Source: Vibrio marisflavi CECT 7928
Lineage (GTDB): Bacteria > Pseudomonadota > Gammaproteobacteria > Enterobacterales > Vibrionaceae
Assembly: GCF_921294215.1 (NCBI RefSeq)
Contig: NZ_CAKLDM010000002.1
Span: forward strand, 2,542,001-2,606,000
Direction: 5' to 3'
DNA: 64,000 bases
Shown: piece after piece, positions 38,696-47,932 of the stretch
How positions within the stretch are numbered: the first letter of the stretch is position 1
How the letters are laid out: each line of letters opens with the position of its first letter
Translations under genes and position numbers: made by a program
Notes under the pieces: model-generated
What the model saw: the letters and a program-made list of their open reading frames with translations, nothing else
Database searches by the model: none
What the model was told of the DNA's origin: nothing

Positions 38696-39661
38696 TTATT
38701 CGTTATTTCGCAAAGAAATTTCACCACCAATGAAACTTTGCATCCCTTGGGGAGTGCTTAATAATATTGCGCCTTGCTCATTGATACCTTGAGCGATGCC
38801 CTCGATTTCTTTTGCCCCCATCAACAGCTTAACTTTTCGGCCTAGATAATTATCCAATCGATTCCAGCGCTCTACGAATTGGTTCATACCAAATGATTCA
38901 TAATCTTCTAAGGTACTCACCAACGTTTTGATTATCTCAATGGCTAGCTTATTTCTATCTACAGGTATTTGTGTAATCTGGTTCAAACTCGTCCATGGCT
39001 GGGTAATGCCATCTACGTTTTCATCCATAGACAAGTTCATTCCGATACCTATGACTAAATTGGCAGCGCCACCAGCTTGACCAGACATTTCAACCAAGAT
39101 GCCGGCCAACTTTTTGTCATTGTGATATAAATCATTTGGCCATTTAAGCTTTATGCCTTCTATACCGAGCTTCTCAATAGCTTCCGCTATGGCAATACCA
39201 ACAACTAGGCTCAAACCCATTGCTGCAGCCATGCCTGCCTCTAACTGCCAGAACATAGATAGATATAAGTTGGAACCAAAAGGTGATATCCACTCCCTCC
39301 CTCGCCGCCCTCTGCCTTTAGATTGATATTCGGCAATACAAACAAAACCAGAATCCAGCTCTCGAGCATTGTCTAAGATGTATTGGTTAGTCGACTCTAT
39401 AACCGGAATAAGTGCAAAAGGTGTAGCAACACTAGAGTTCAAAACTGATTCATCAAGGAGCTGCAAAGGGTTTGCTAGTTGGTATCCTTTTCCTTGGACT
39501 CGGAAAATATCAACGCCCCAGCCTTGGATACCTTTGATGTGTTTACTCACTGCTGCTCTAGAAATTCCTAACTCATCACCGAGCTCTTCTCCTGAGTGAA
39601 AGCCACCTTTAGATAGGGCTCTAAGTAACGATAACTTAACAGTATGTTGCTGGGGTTTCAT
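38696..39661 (-). CDS. birA: Biotin--protein ligase / biotin operon repressor BirA
   Basis: Attaches biotin to BCCP and represses biotin synthesis genes when loaded with biotinyl-AMP. The 321-residue protein, the E. coli length, has an N-terminal winged helix (LGISRAAVSKHIKGIQ). The catalytic domain contains the biotinyl-AMP loop GRGRRGREW, KLKWPNDLYHNDKKLAGILVE-type residues and the VIGIGMNL segment. A small C-terminal SH3-like domain follows. The presence of the DNA-binding domain means it is bifunctional. The ATG overlaps the murB stop (ATGA). Confidence 0.97.
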   Translation of the reverse strand: MKPQQHTVKLSLLRALSKGGFHSGEELGDELGISRAAVSKHIKGIQGWGVDIFRVQGKGYQLANPLQLLDESVLNSSVATPFALIPVIESTNQYILDNARELDSGFVCIAEYQSKGRGRRGREWISPFGSNLYLSMFWQLEAGMAAAMGLSLVVGIAIAEAIEKLGIEGIKLKWPNDLYHNDKKLAGILVEMSGQAGGAANLVIGIGMNLSMDENVDGITQPWTSLNQITQIPVDRNKLAIEIIKTLVSTLEDYESFGMNQFVERWNRLDNYLGRKVKLLMGAKEIEGIAQGINEQGAILLSTPQGMQSFIGGEISLRNNE

Positions 39662-40704
39662 AGTTTATCCCCCAATAACTGCTTTAGGGACGTCTCTCCA
39701 CTTCGACCGATAAAACGGACTTCGTGCTCGAGCTCTACAGCAAATTTATCTAGCACGCTTTGCCTAACATATGCCGCTAGATCCACTATATCCTGAGAAG
39801 TTGCATTGTCTTTATTGATGATGACTAAGGCCTGCTTTTCATGCACCTGAGCCCCACCAATTTGGTATCCTTTCAAGCCACATTGATCGATAAGCCAGCC
39901 AGCCGCTAGCTTCATCCCTTTGTCAGCAGGATAGGCAACGATACTTGGAAATTTTTGTTGTAGTTTTTCGAACTGAAGTTGCGGAACGATTGGATTTTTA
40001 AAGAAGCTACCAGCATTACCAACGACATTTGGGTCTGGCAGTTTACTGGAGCGAACTTCGCACACTTTTGAATAAACCGTTTTTGGCGTGATTTCGGAAC
40101 TTATTAGTTCCTGTAACGGGCCGTATTTGGTATTAGCAGCCCAGCTCTTAGTGAGAGTTAGTCCAACCGAGACGATGATAGATTTTTGGTACAGTTCATG
40201 TTTAAAAATTGAGTCTCGGTAACCAAATTGGCATTGCCCTTTAGATAAGCGTTTTACTTTCATACTTTCCAAACAAAGGTAGTCTACATATTCGCAAACA
40301 TCACAAAGCTCTACGCCATACGCTCCAATATTTTGAATTGGGGCACTGCCAACACAACCTGGGATCATGGCTAGATTTTCCAATCCACCAATACCTTTAT
40401 TGACCGCCCATTCAACAAGAGACGGCCAATCTTCACCCGCATTGATATGCAATTTCCAATCAGCTTCAGTCTCGTTAACCTCAATACCTTGCAGTCGGTT
40501 GACGATAGCAACACCTTCAAACGGTTCAACAAATAGTACATTGCTTCCCTTGCCCAACATCAACTTGGGTAACGCTTTCCATTCTTCCTTTAGATACACG
40601 CTTTTAAGATCTTCAATAGACTCGATTTCCACTATGTATTGGCTAGTTTGAGATATGGAGAAGGTATGATGTAAAACTAAGTCAGCACTTTTATATATTT
40701 GCAT
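39658..40704 (-). CDS. murB: UDP-N-acetylenolpyruvoylglucosamine reductase MurB
   Basis: FAD enzyme that makes UDP-MurNAc for peptidoglycan. The protein is 348 residues from the ATG at 40704 (MQIYKSADLVLHHTFSI). It has LGKGSNVLF, the GCVGSAPIQNIGAYG signature, the GYRDSIFKHE segment and the catalytic serine in GNAGSFFKNP. It is close to E. coli MurB (342). The frame extends ten codons upstream to 40734; neither start has a strong ribosome site. The murB-birA overlap is the conserved gammaproteobacterial pair. Confidence 0.95.
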   Translation of the reverse strand: MQIYKSADLVLHHTFSISQTSQYIVEIESIEDLKSVYLKEEWKALPKLMLGKGSNVLFVEPFEGVAIVNRLQGIEVNETEADWKLHINAGEDWPSLVEWAVNKGIGGLENLAMIPGCVGSAPIQNIGAYGVELCDVCEYVDYLCLESMKVKRLSKGQCQFGYRDSIFKHELYQKSIIVSVGLTLTKSWAANTKYGPLQELISSEITPKTVYSKVCEVRSSKLPDPNVVGNAGSFFKNPIVPQLQFEKLQQKFPSIVAYPADKGMKLAAGWLIDQCGLKGYQIGGAQVHEKQALVIINKDNATSQDIVDLAAYVRQSVLDKFAVELEHEVRFIGRSGETSLKQLLGDKL

Positions 40705-40763
40705 GGGGGTCAATCTGTCATCTAAACTGCACACATTCTACATCAAACTGTGTATCCGTGAGA

Positions 40764-41204
40764 ATGAGCAAGCTACGTATTGAACTTCTCGAACCAATAA
40801 AATTGCCCTTAATAACCAAGCTATACAAGGCACACTACCCTTCTGGCAAAGCGAAAAAAAATGAAAAGATTATTGTTGGATATCTAGATAACCAAATAGT
40901 GGCTGTTGTTCGACTAAGAAGCATAGCTCCTTATCGCCTTTTGACTGGTATGCTAGTGATTCCAGAGCAGCGCGGTTTTGGGTTCGCTAGCGAACTCCTG
41001 CAATTCTGCCAACAGTATGAATTGAAAGAAAAAGACTATTGCTTTGCCTATCCACACCTCGAGCAGTTTTACTTATCGCAAGGGTTCAAGAAAGTAAACT
41101 CCAGGCAGCTTCCTACACTTCTAGAGCAACTGTTCAGCCGCTATACCAACTGTGGCAAAGCTCTCATAGCTATGCAATACATAGATAACCAGCTGTATTG
41201 TTAG
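40764..41204 (+). CDS. GNAT-family N-acetyltransferase
   Basis: A 146-residue protein with the GNAT core. Central strands are in KIIVGYLDNQIVAVVRLRS, and the acetyl-CoA-binding motif region is LVIPEQRGFGFASELLQF, where GFGFAS stands for the usual Q/RxxGxG/A loop. A C-terminal FYLSQGFKKV follows. The substrate is unknown. The start may be the ATG at 40764 or the GTG at 40758; neither has a clear ribosome site. It is divergent from murB. Confidence 0.75.
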   Translation: MSKLRIELLEPIKLPLITKLYKAHYPSGKAKKNEKIIVGYLDNQIVAVVRLRSIAPYRLLTGMLVIPEQRGFGFASELLQFCQQYELKEKDYCFAYPHLEQFYLSQGFKKVNSRQLPTLLEQLFSRYTNCGKALIAMQYIDNQLYC

Positions 41205-41315
41205 AACCTTTGCTATTACTTATCTCGCTAACTTTGCTATCATGTTTGGCTCGCTGCTAGATGTTACTTATCTTCGGCAGTTTGAACAGACTACTTTTGA
41301 GGTAAAGCATCCCAC

Positions 41316-42656
41316 ATGATGACCAAAAGGAATTTATTCGCTCAGCTTCCTACCCTTGCTGTCGATCCTGAAAACTTTGAGACTCTTTATGCAGCAAAAG
41401 ATTATAGGGAGCGTTTAATCAAGTCGATTAGAGAAGCAAGCAATAGAATTTACCTCGTAGCCTTATATTTAGAAGACGATGAAGCAGGACGAGAAATTTT
41501 ATCTGAGCTTTATCAGGCAAAACAGAAAAACCCACAGCTTGAAGTCTCTGTCTGCGTAGACTGGCATCGTGCTCAGCGCGGTTTAATTGGAGTAGAAACC
41601 AAGAAAACCAACGCATGCATGTACAAAGAGTTTGCAGAAAAAAACGAGCACCAAGTGCCAGTGTACGGTATTCCTGTTCGCGGGCGAGAAGTGTTTGGTG
41701 TTCTTCATCTAAAAGGCTCCATCATCGATGATGATGTGATTTACACCGGCGCTAGCTTAAACAATATCTATCTGAATTTTGAAGATAGGTATCGCTTCGA
41801 CCGCTACCATATCATTCACCAGCCAGAATTAGCTGATAGTATGGTGAGCTTTATCCGCAACCAAATGATTAATCATCCAGCGGTCAATAACCTAAACTGC
41901 CCACACAAGCCAAAAACCAAAGATATCAAGAACGATATTCGTCAGTTTAGAGCCATACTTGCAAAATCTGCTTATCAGTTTTCACCAGAAAGCGTTTCAT
42001 CCGATCAAGTTGCGATAACCCCTCTTATTGGCGTCGGTAAAAAACGCAACAAGCTTAATCAAGGTATCAATCACCTTATTAGCGAGGCTAAAGAAGAGCT
42101 GTTCATCTGTACTCCATACTTCAACTTCCCTCGAAGTGTGGCCAAAGAGGTGAAAAAAGCACTCAGAAGAGGTGTGAAAGTTGATATTGTTGTAGGTGAT
42201 AAAACTGCCAATGATTTCTATATTCCACCGGCAGAGAGCTTTAAAACTATTGGCGGCCTGCCGTACATGTATGAGATGAATCTAAGGCAGTTTGCCAAGG
42301 CAAATGAGGCAAAAATCGCCAGCAGGCAGCTATCTATCCACCTTTGGAAACACGATGACAACAGCTTCCATTTGAAAGGCACTTGGGTCGACAAGCGCTA
42401 CATGCTTATCACAGGCAACAACTTAAACCCTAGAGCTTGGAAGTTGGATCTTGAGAATGCGTTGTTCATCCAAGATCACAATAATCACTTAACAGAACAA
42501 TTTGAAAAGGAAGCTGATAACATACTGCAGCATACGGAGCTTATCTGCACTTATAAACAATTAGAGAAGGTAGAGAACTACCCTTTAGAAGTACAGAAGT
42601 TGATTCGTAAGGTGACTAGGGTTAAAGCTGATAGAGTTTTGAAGCAGATTTTGTGA
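41316..42656 (+). CDS. pssA: CDP-diacylglycerol--serine O-phosphatidyltransferase PssA
   Basis: Phosphatidylserine synthase of the phospholipase D superfamily; it is membrane-associated and makes the precursor of phosphatidylethanolamine. The 446-residue protein has two catalytic HKD-type motifs: HLKGSIIDDDVIYTGASLNN in the first half and HLKGTWVDKRYMLITGNNLN in the second. It matches E. coli PssA (451). The ribosome site before the tandem ATGs at 41316/41319 is distant (GAGG at 41299-41302). It is housekeeping and not part of the polysaccharide locus that follows in the opposite direction. Confidence 0.96.
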   Translation: MMTKRNLFAQLPTLAVDPENFETLYAAKDYRERLIKSIREASNRIYLVALYLEDDEAGREILSELYQAKQKNPQLEVSVCVDWHRAQRGLIGVETKKTNACMYKEFAEKNEHQVPVYGIPVRGREVFGVLHLKGSIIDDDVIYTGASLNNIYLNFEDRYRFDRYHIIHQPELADSMVSFIRNQMINHPAVNNLNCPHKPKTKDIKNDIRQFRAILAKSAYQFSPESVSSDQVAITPLIGVGKKRNKLNQGINHLISEAKEELFICTPYFNFPRSVAKEVKKALRRGVKVDIVVGDKTANDFYIPPAESFKTIGGLPYMYEMNLRQFAKANEAKIASRQLSIHLWKHDDNSFHLKGTWVDKRYMLITGNNLNPRAWKLDLENALFIQDHNNHLTEQFEKEADNILQHTELICTYKQLEKVENYPLEVQKLIRKVTRVKADRVLKQIL

Positions 42657-42665
42657 TTAAGGTAA

Positions 42666-42692
42666 GTTGCTTAGCCTGCAAAGCTAAGCAAC
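42666..42692. terminator. Hairpin between pssA and the polysaccharide locus
   Basis: Perfect ten-bp stem GTTGCTTAGC/GCTAAGCAAC with a seven-base loop, between convergent genes. No T-run follows directly on either strand, so termination efficiency is uncertain. Confidence 0.55.
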
Positions 42693-42695
42693 CAA

Positions 42696-44642
42696 CTAGT
42701 GAACTATTTTATTTTTATCGGTGCTCGCCTGAAGCTGATTCCAAACAAGATCACCAATTTCATCACTCGGTGAAAAATCGGTAGGGGCACCTAAAAGCAA
42801 ATCTCTAATCATGTCTTGATCATAGTTATGGCAAGCAGCATCAAGCTTTTCAAGAAACTCTTCATACTGTCCTAAACCTAGGAATCGCTCACTGGCAGTC
42901 ATGATTCTAGGATGTGCTGTAGATTCAACATTGTCCCCTATTAGCAACTCTTCAAACAGTTTTTCTCCTGGCCTTAAACCGGAGTACTTAATCTCAATAT
43001 CACCGTAAGGGTTATCATCGTCTTTGATTTCAAGTCCAGATAGCTGAACAAGGTTTACTGCTAAATCACTGATTTTAACAGGTTCACCCATATCAAGCAC
43101 AAATACATCTCCACCTTTCGCCATAGCTCCCGCTTGAATGACTAACTGGGCAGCTTCGGGAATAGTCATGAAATAGCGGATAATATCTGGATGAGTAACA
43201 GTGATTGGGCCACCATCTTCAATTTGCTTCTTAAATAGCGGAATTACAGAGCCTGAAGAGCCTAGTACATTGCCAAAACGTACCATAGAAAAACAAGTGC
43301 TAGGCTGTTCATCTGTTGGTTTCTGCATACTATCCGATAGTGCTTGAAGGCCTAACTCGGCGACCCTCTTCGTCGTTCCCATAACATTGGTTGGCCTGAC
43401 AGCTTTATCTGTTGAAATTAGCACGAAAGACTCTACTTTAGCCTCAGCAGCTGCTTTCGCTGTGTAATAGGTGCCAAAAACGTTGTTCCTAACTCCTTCA
43501 ACAACGTTGTATTCAACCAACGGAACGTGCTTATAGGCGGCAGCATGATAGACAGTTTGTACACCAAAGCTCTTCATTGAGGTTGATAGCCTGTGTGATC
43601 TTTGAACCGAGCCAAGCAATGGAACTAACTCGACTGATAACTCAGGATCAGATACTAAAAGAGATGATAACTCTCTATCAATTTTGTATAGAGCAAATTC
43701 TGAGAGCTCAAATAGAATTAATGTCTTAGGCTGTGATTTTATAATTTGCCGGCATAGTTCAGAACCAATCGAGCCTCCAGCACCAGTCACCATAACTACC
43801 TTATCCTTAACATTCTTTTCCATTAGGGACTGTTGAGGTTCAACACTATCTCGGCCAAGTAAGTCTTCAATCTCAACATCTTTCAGCTCATCAATTTCTG
43901 CCTTACCTGCGATAATATCTTTCATATCAGGAATGGTAAGCACTTCTGCTGGCAAATGAACTAACGAGTCAATAATCTGCTTTCTTCGTGCACGAGTCGC
44001 ACTAGGTACAGCTAGCAAAATCTGCTGTACGCTATGTTTTTCAATCAGCTGTTTCACTTTATCAGCAATACTAACTGTTAAGCCCATAATAACGTTATTA
44101 CGAAGAGTCTTATCGTTGTCTATAAAGCCGATTACTTTGTGGGTATCTGAATTTTTCAAAGCTAACGCTAGTTGGCGACCAGCTGCTCCTGCACCATATA
44201 TTAGAACCTTTTTACAGCCTTTTCCGTTAGCTTGAGCAACAAGAGTTCGAGCGATTAACCTTGCCCCCCCACACAGGATGCATAGAAATGAACCATAAAT
44301 AACTGGTACTGAACGAGGCAAAGAAGCATCCAAAAAAAAAGCAAATACTGAAATAGATAACGCTGATATAAGCGTCCCTAAGCTAACGACTGCAAGGGCA
44401 TGAAAAGTTAAGTAACGTAGCACTGCTCGGTATAAACCTAACTTAGCAAATACTACTAGCGTAATAAACAAAACCCCTAAGGTAATCAGCTGAAATGATT
44501 GGCTACCGAGTGGAGGTAAGGCGCTCACTCTGGCCCAATAAGCCGAATAAAAAGACACGATGACAAAGATAGCGTCTACAATCAGGCTAATAATTCGTTT
44601 GCTAAATCTGGAGAGATTAAAAATATAATTTAGGTGAGCCAT
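42696..44642 (-). CDS. Membrane-bound UDP-GlcNAc 4,6-dehydratase (WbpM/CapD family)
   Basis: Makes UDP-4-keto-6-deoxy-GlcNAc, the precursor of QuiNAc, FucNAc and bacillosamine. The 648-residue protein has four membrane segments (about 15-34, 50-70, 84-106, 112-130) and a first Rossmann fold (YGAGAAG, 149-155). The catalytic SDR domain follows, with VTGAGGSIGSELC from residue 285. ISTDKAVRPTNVMGTTKR carries the Met-Lys variant of the Tyr-Lys pair that marks inverting-type dehydratases of this family. It is the last gene of the locus in transcription order, as wbpM is in P. aeruginosa. A run of nine A (44332-44340) lies in its third membrane-segment coding region. Confidence 0.92.
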   Translation of the reverse strand: MAHLNYIFNLSRFSKRIISLIVDAIFVIVSFYSAYWARVSALPPLGSQSFQLITLGVLFITLVVFAKLGLYRAVLRYLTFHALAVVSLGTLISALSISVFAFFLDASLPRSVPVIYGSFLCILCGGARLIARTLVAQANGKGCKKVLIYGAGAAGRQLALALKNSDTHKVIGFIDNDKTLRNNVIMGLTVSIADKVKQLIEKHSVQQILLAVPSATRARRKQIIDSLVHLPAEVLTIPDMKDIIAGKAEIDELKDVEIEDLLGRDSVEPQQSLMEKNVKDKVVMVTGAGGSIGSELCRQIIKSQPKTLILFELSEFALYKIDRELSSLLVSDPELSVELVPLLGSVQRSHRLSTSMKSFGVQTVYHAAAYKHVPLVEYNVVEGVRNNVFGTYYTAKAAAEAKVESFVLISTDKAVRPTNVMGTTKRVAELGLQALSDSMQKPTDEQPSTCFSMVRFGNVLGSSGSVIPLFKKQIEDGGPITVTHPDIIRYFMTIPEAAQLVIQAGAMAKGGDVFVLDMGEPVKISDLAVNLVQLSGLEIKDDDNPYGDIEIKYSGLRPGEKLFEELLIGDNVESTAHPRIMTASERFLGLGQYEEFLEKLDAACHNYDQDMIRDLLLGAPTDFSPSDEIGDLVWNQLQASTDKNKIVH

Positions 44643-44897
44643 ATAAGCTATCTTTCTCTGTGCAATTGCAACGCTAGTAGTAGTTTTATAGGCAGTCTAG
44701 TGTAGACTATCTCTATGTAACCTAATAACGAAGTATATTTTCTGAGGTACGTCACACTTTCCGTGCTTCCTTATGAAGTTAGTGAAGGCACATCAAACTC
44801 AGCGTATTCATCAGTGAAGAGCCGTATCTTGGCGGTTTATTATTTCCTGCATTACTTTAAACACAACAAGTAGTATGAAGCCTCCGTTAAGTGTTTC

Positions 44898-45929
44898 TCA
44901 CTTTTGACCTTGAGTATTACTGCTATTGTAGTTGAAAAAGTTTCTATACCATGTAACAAAGTCTCTAACACCATGCTCAATTCTAGTCTTGGGTTTATAC
45001 CCTACAACACTGAGTAAATCGTTGGTATCAGCATAAGTTTTATAAACATCCCCCGCTTGCATCTCGCAATAATTTTTCTTTGCTTCAACACCAATTTCGT
45101 TCTCTAAAGCACCTATAAAATCCATAAGGTTGATTGGTTCTCCGTTACCTATATTATATATTGAATATGGAGCAGAGCTTACCGATGGTGTAATAGTACC
45201 TAATAGGTGCTGCGGACTATTTGCTGGGTAAACGTCAGCTATTCTCACAACCCCTTCAACTATATCATCGATATATGTAAAGTCACGCCACATGTCTCCA
45301 TTGTTATTTATATTAATTGGTTTACCCTCCAAAATATTCTTTGTGAAAATAAATGGAGCCATATCTGGACGCCCCCAAGGGCCGTAGACCGTGAAAAAAC
45401 GGAGACCGGTAGTTGGTATACCATAAAGGTGAGAGTAACTATGAGCCATCAACTCATTAGATTTCTTAGTTGCAGCATAAAGGGACACTGGGTGATCGAC
45501 TGAGTCCGATGTACGAAATGGGACTTTAGAGTTCAGGCCATAAACTGAGCTAGAAGAAGCGTAAACAAGATGTTGAACCCCTGTATGCCTACAACCTTCC
45601 AGAATATTCAAGTAGCCTACTAGATTTGATTCAACATACGCTCTCGGGTTATCTAGAGAGTAACGTACACCAGCTTGAGCCGCCAGGTGAATAACTCTTT
45701 CAAACCGCATTTGTTCAAAAAGTTCAGTAACCTTTCTAGCATCAGAAATATCCATTTGAATAAAACGAAATAATGGGTGCTCAATTCGAGATAGCCTTGC
45801 GTATTTTAAAGAGGTATCATAATAATCATTGATATTATCAACACCAACAACAGTATGTCCGTCTTGCATCAACTTATCTATCGTTGCGCTGCCAATAAAA
45901 CCAGCAGCTCCGGTAACCAAATATTTCAT
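44898..45929 (-). CDS. UDP-glucuronate 4-epimerase
   Basis: Extended SDR enzyme that should convert UDP-GlcA, made by the neighbouring Ugd, into UDP-GalA. The 343-residue protein has NAD motif GAAGFIG, the active-site serine region YASSSSVYG and SLYAATKKSNE with the Tyr-Lys pair. LRFFTVYGPWGRPDMA and the DNINDYYD segment are typical of CapI/Cap1J-type UDP-GlcA epimerases. The 255 bases between it and the dehydratase gene, and the 204 bases before it, show no gene or convincing terminator. Confidence 0.88.
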   Translation of the reverse strand: MKYLVTGAAGFIGSATIDKLMQDGHTVVGVDNINDYYDTSLKYARLSRIEHPLFRFIQMDISDARKVTELFEQMRFERVIHLAAQAGVRYSLDNPRAYVESNLVGYLNILEGCRHTGVQHLVYASSSSVYGLNSKVPFRTSDSVDHPVSLYAATKKSNELMAHSYSHLYGIPTTGLRFFTVYGPWGRPDMAPFIFTKNILEGKPININNNGDMWRDFTYIDDIVEGVVRIADVYPANSPQHLLGTITPSVSSAPYSIYNIGNGEPINLMDFIGALENEIGVEAKKNYCEMQAGDVYKTYADTNDLLSVVGYKPKTRIEHGVRDFVTWYRNFFNYNSSNTQGQK

Positions 45930-46133
45930 CCTATAATTCTCTGTGACAGTCTCTTTAAAAAATTGAAATTACATTCAGTCAAAAACATTGTAAATAACAA
46001 TCATCTTTTAGTTTTGTTTTTTCAACTCAGCAGCTCTAGTTGCAATTTATTTTACTACACGCCCTTCTTTTCAAGGCGTAGGTTAACTATTCGCATACTA
46101 TTGAGGCAATACCACTCAAGTAATAATATTCAC

Positions 46134-47300
46134 TCAATCAGAGCCAAACAAATCCCGAGTATATACCTTATCTACAACATCCTGTATTTCTTCAACCATT
46201 CGATTAGAAACAATTACATCTGCCAGTGACTTAAACTCTTCCAAATCGTGAATAACTCTAGAGTGGAAATAGTGACTTTCTTGTAGAACCGGCTCGTACA
46301 CTACAACTTCTATACCTTTAGCTTTTATTCGCTTCATAATTCCCTGAATTGAAGATGCATGAAAGTTGTCCGAACCAGCTTTCATTATCAAACGATAAAT
46401 ACCCACTACGTTTGGTTTCCGCTTCAGGATCGAATCAGAGACAAATTCTTTTCGGGTACGATTTGCGTCTACTATTGCACCTATAATACTATTCGGTACA
46501 TCTTGATAATTAGCCAGCAACTGTTTTGTGTCTTTTGGCAAGCAATACCCGCCATACCCAAAAGAAGGGTTGTTGTAATGAAGGCCTATACGAGGATCTA
46601 AGCCCACACCTTGGATAATCTGTCGTGAATCTAGGTCATGTGATTCCGCATACGAGTCTAGTTCATTAAAGTAAGCAATACGCATAGCTAAATAGGTATT
46701 GGAGAACAATTTGACAGCCTCAGCTTCGGTTGCTTCTGTGAACAAAACCTCAATATCTTTCTTTTCCGCCCCTTCTAGCAACAAACTAGCGAACAATTGA
46801 GCTCGGTCACTTATCTCACCAACAATAATGCGTGAAGGGTAAAGGTTGTCATACAAAGCGCGGCCTTCCCGCAAGAATTCAGGGGAAAAAATTATATTAT
46901 CACTACCGAGCTCTTTCTTAACACGCTCAGTGTACCCGACCGGTACAGTGGATTTAATGATCATAACCGCACTAGGGTTTATAACCATAACATCCTTGAT
47001 CACTGACTCAACAGAAGACGTGTCAAAGTGATTCGTTACTGGGTCGTAGTCTGTTGGCGTCGCTATTATCACGAAGTCAGCATTATCATATGCGAGAACT
47101 TTCTCTAAAGTCGCTTTGAAGTTAAGATCCTTTTCTGCTAAAAAATGTTCAATCTCTGCATCAACAATCGGTGACTTTTTTTCATTCAATGACTTGACTC
47201 TATCAGCTAGGATATCGACCGAAATCACTTCATGGTTTTGCGACAACAACATTGCATTGGATAAACCTACGTAGCCCGTACCTGCGATTGCAATTTTCAT
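46134..47300 (-). CDS. ugd: UDP-glucose 6-dehydrogenase Ugd
   Basis: NAD-dependent four-electron oxidation of UDP-glucose to UDP-glucuronate. The 388-residue protein has GTGYVGLS at its N-terminus, [21 protein letters not shown] and the catalytic cysteine in [15 protein letters not shown]. The length equals E. coli Ugd (388). AGAAGAG precedes the ATG. It feeds the UDP-GlcA 4-epimerase that follows. Confidence 0.96.
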   Translation of the reverse strand: MKIAIAGTGYVGLSNAMLLSQNHEVISVDILADRVKSLNEKKSPIVDAEIEHFLAEKDLNFKATLEKVLAYDNADFVIIATPTDYDPVTNHFDTSSVESVIKDVMVINPSAVMIIKSTVPVGYTERVKKELGSDNIIFSPEFLREGRALYDNLYPSRIIVGEISDRAQLFASLLLEGAEKKDIEVLFTEATEAEAVKLFSNTYLAMRIAYFNELDSYAESHDLDSRQIIQGVGLDPRIGLHYNNPSFGYGGYCLPKDTKQLLANYQDVPNSIIGAIVDANRTRKEFVSDSILKRKPNVVGIYRLIMKAGSDNFHASSIQGIMKRIKAKGIEVVVYEPVLQESHYFHSRVIHDLEEFKSLADVIVSNRMVEEIQDVVDKVYTRDLFGSD

Positions 47301-47372
47301 TCTATCTCTTCTACTAAACCATTATACCAACAATCTTACTAACAAAAGTTTTAAATTCACCAAATAATGAAA

Positions 47373-47930
47373 TCACGGCTTTCTACTTATACGATCACCT
47401 GAGCCACGACCAGATATTGTTAGAATTAAGTAGCGAAAATAATTTTTCACATTCATGTTCTCAATCATCTCAGCATCTGTTTTTGCTAATAATTGAGGTG
47501 TTGACATATCGATTTCTTTGACCTGAGCTAGCCCCGTAATTCCAGGCCGGACAGAATAGACGTCCATAGCGTCACGGCAGAGTGTCAATTGTTCTTGGTT
47601 ATATAAACCAGGTCTAGGCCCTACTAAACTCATATCTCCTGTCAGGACGTTCCATAACTGAGGAAGTTCATCAAGCTTGGTACGGCGTAAAAAGCGTCCG
47701 AAGAAGGTTATAGAAGAAGAGCTTGCAAGATGCGTAGCTACGGAAGCAGTCCCTTTACGCATAGTACGAAACTTAACAAGTGTAAACGGCTGTTTGTGCT
47801 TCCCAACTCTTTCTTGCCGAAAAATAGGCGAACCACTATCGATGAGACCAATTAATACTAGTAAAACTAATATTGGTGCTCCCAATACCAGCCCTATTAA
47901 CGAAAATATCACGTCTAAAGTTCGAATCAC
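47373..47930 (-). CDS. Initiating sugar-phosphate transferase (PglC-type phosphoglycosyl transferase)
   Basis: Monotopic enzyme that transfers a sugar phosphate from a UDP-sugar to undecaprenyl phosphate and so starts each repeat unit. The 185-residue protein has one N-terminal re-entrant membrane segment (about 5-27) and FRQERVGKHKQPFTLVKFRT. The catalytic Asp-Glu pair is in TKLDELPQLWNVLTGDMS, followed by LVGPRPG. This small PglC-like size fits diNAcBac/QuiNAc/FucNAc-type sugars. Start is a GTG at 47930, two bases after the preceding gene. Confidence 0.9.
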   Translation of the reverse strand: MIRTLDVIFSLIGLVLGAPILVLLVLIGLIDSGSPIFRQERVGKHKQPFTLVKFRTMRKGTASVATHLASSSSITFFGRFLRRTKLDELPQLWNVLTGDMSLVGPRPGLYNQEQLTLCRDAMDVYSVRPGITGLAQVKEIDMSTPQLLAKTDAEMIENMNVKNYFRYLILTISGRGSGDRISRKP

Positions 47931-47932
47931 AA

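Noticed and set aside
41316..42656. PssA as part of the CDP-alcohol polysaccharide module
   Set aside because: It belongs to the phospholipase D superfamily, is on the opposite strand and is a housekeeping lipid gene. The CDP-alcohol link is coincidental.
44643..44897. JUMPstart/ops element in the polysaccharide locus
   Set aside because: Only a GGCGGTTT-like fragment is present, without the rest of the element. The locus promoter should be beyond 64000.
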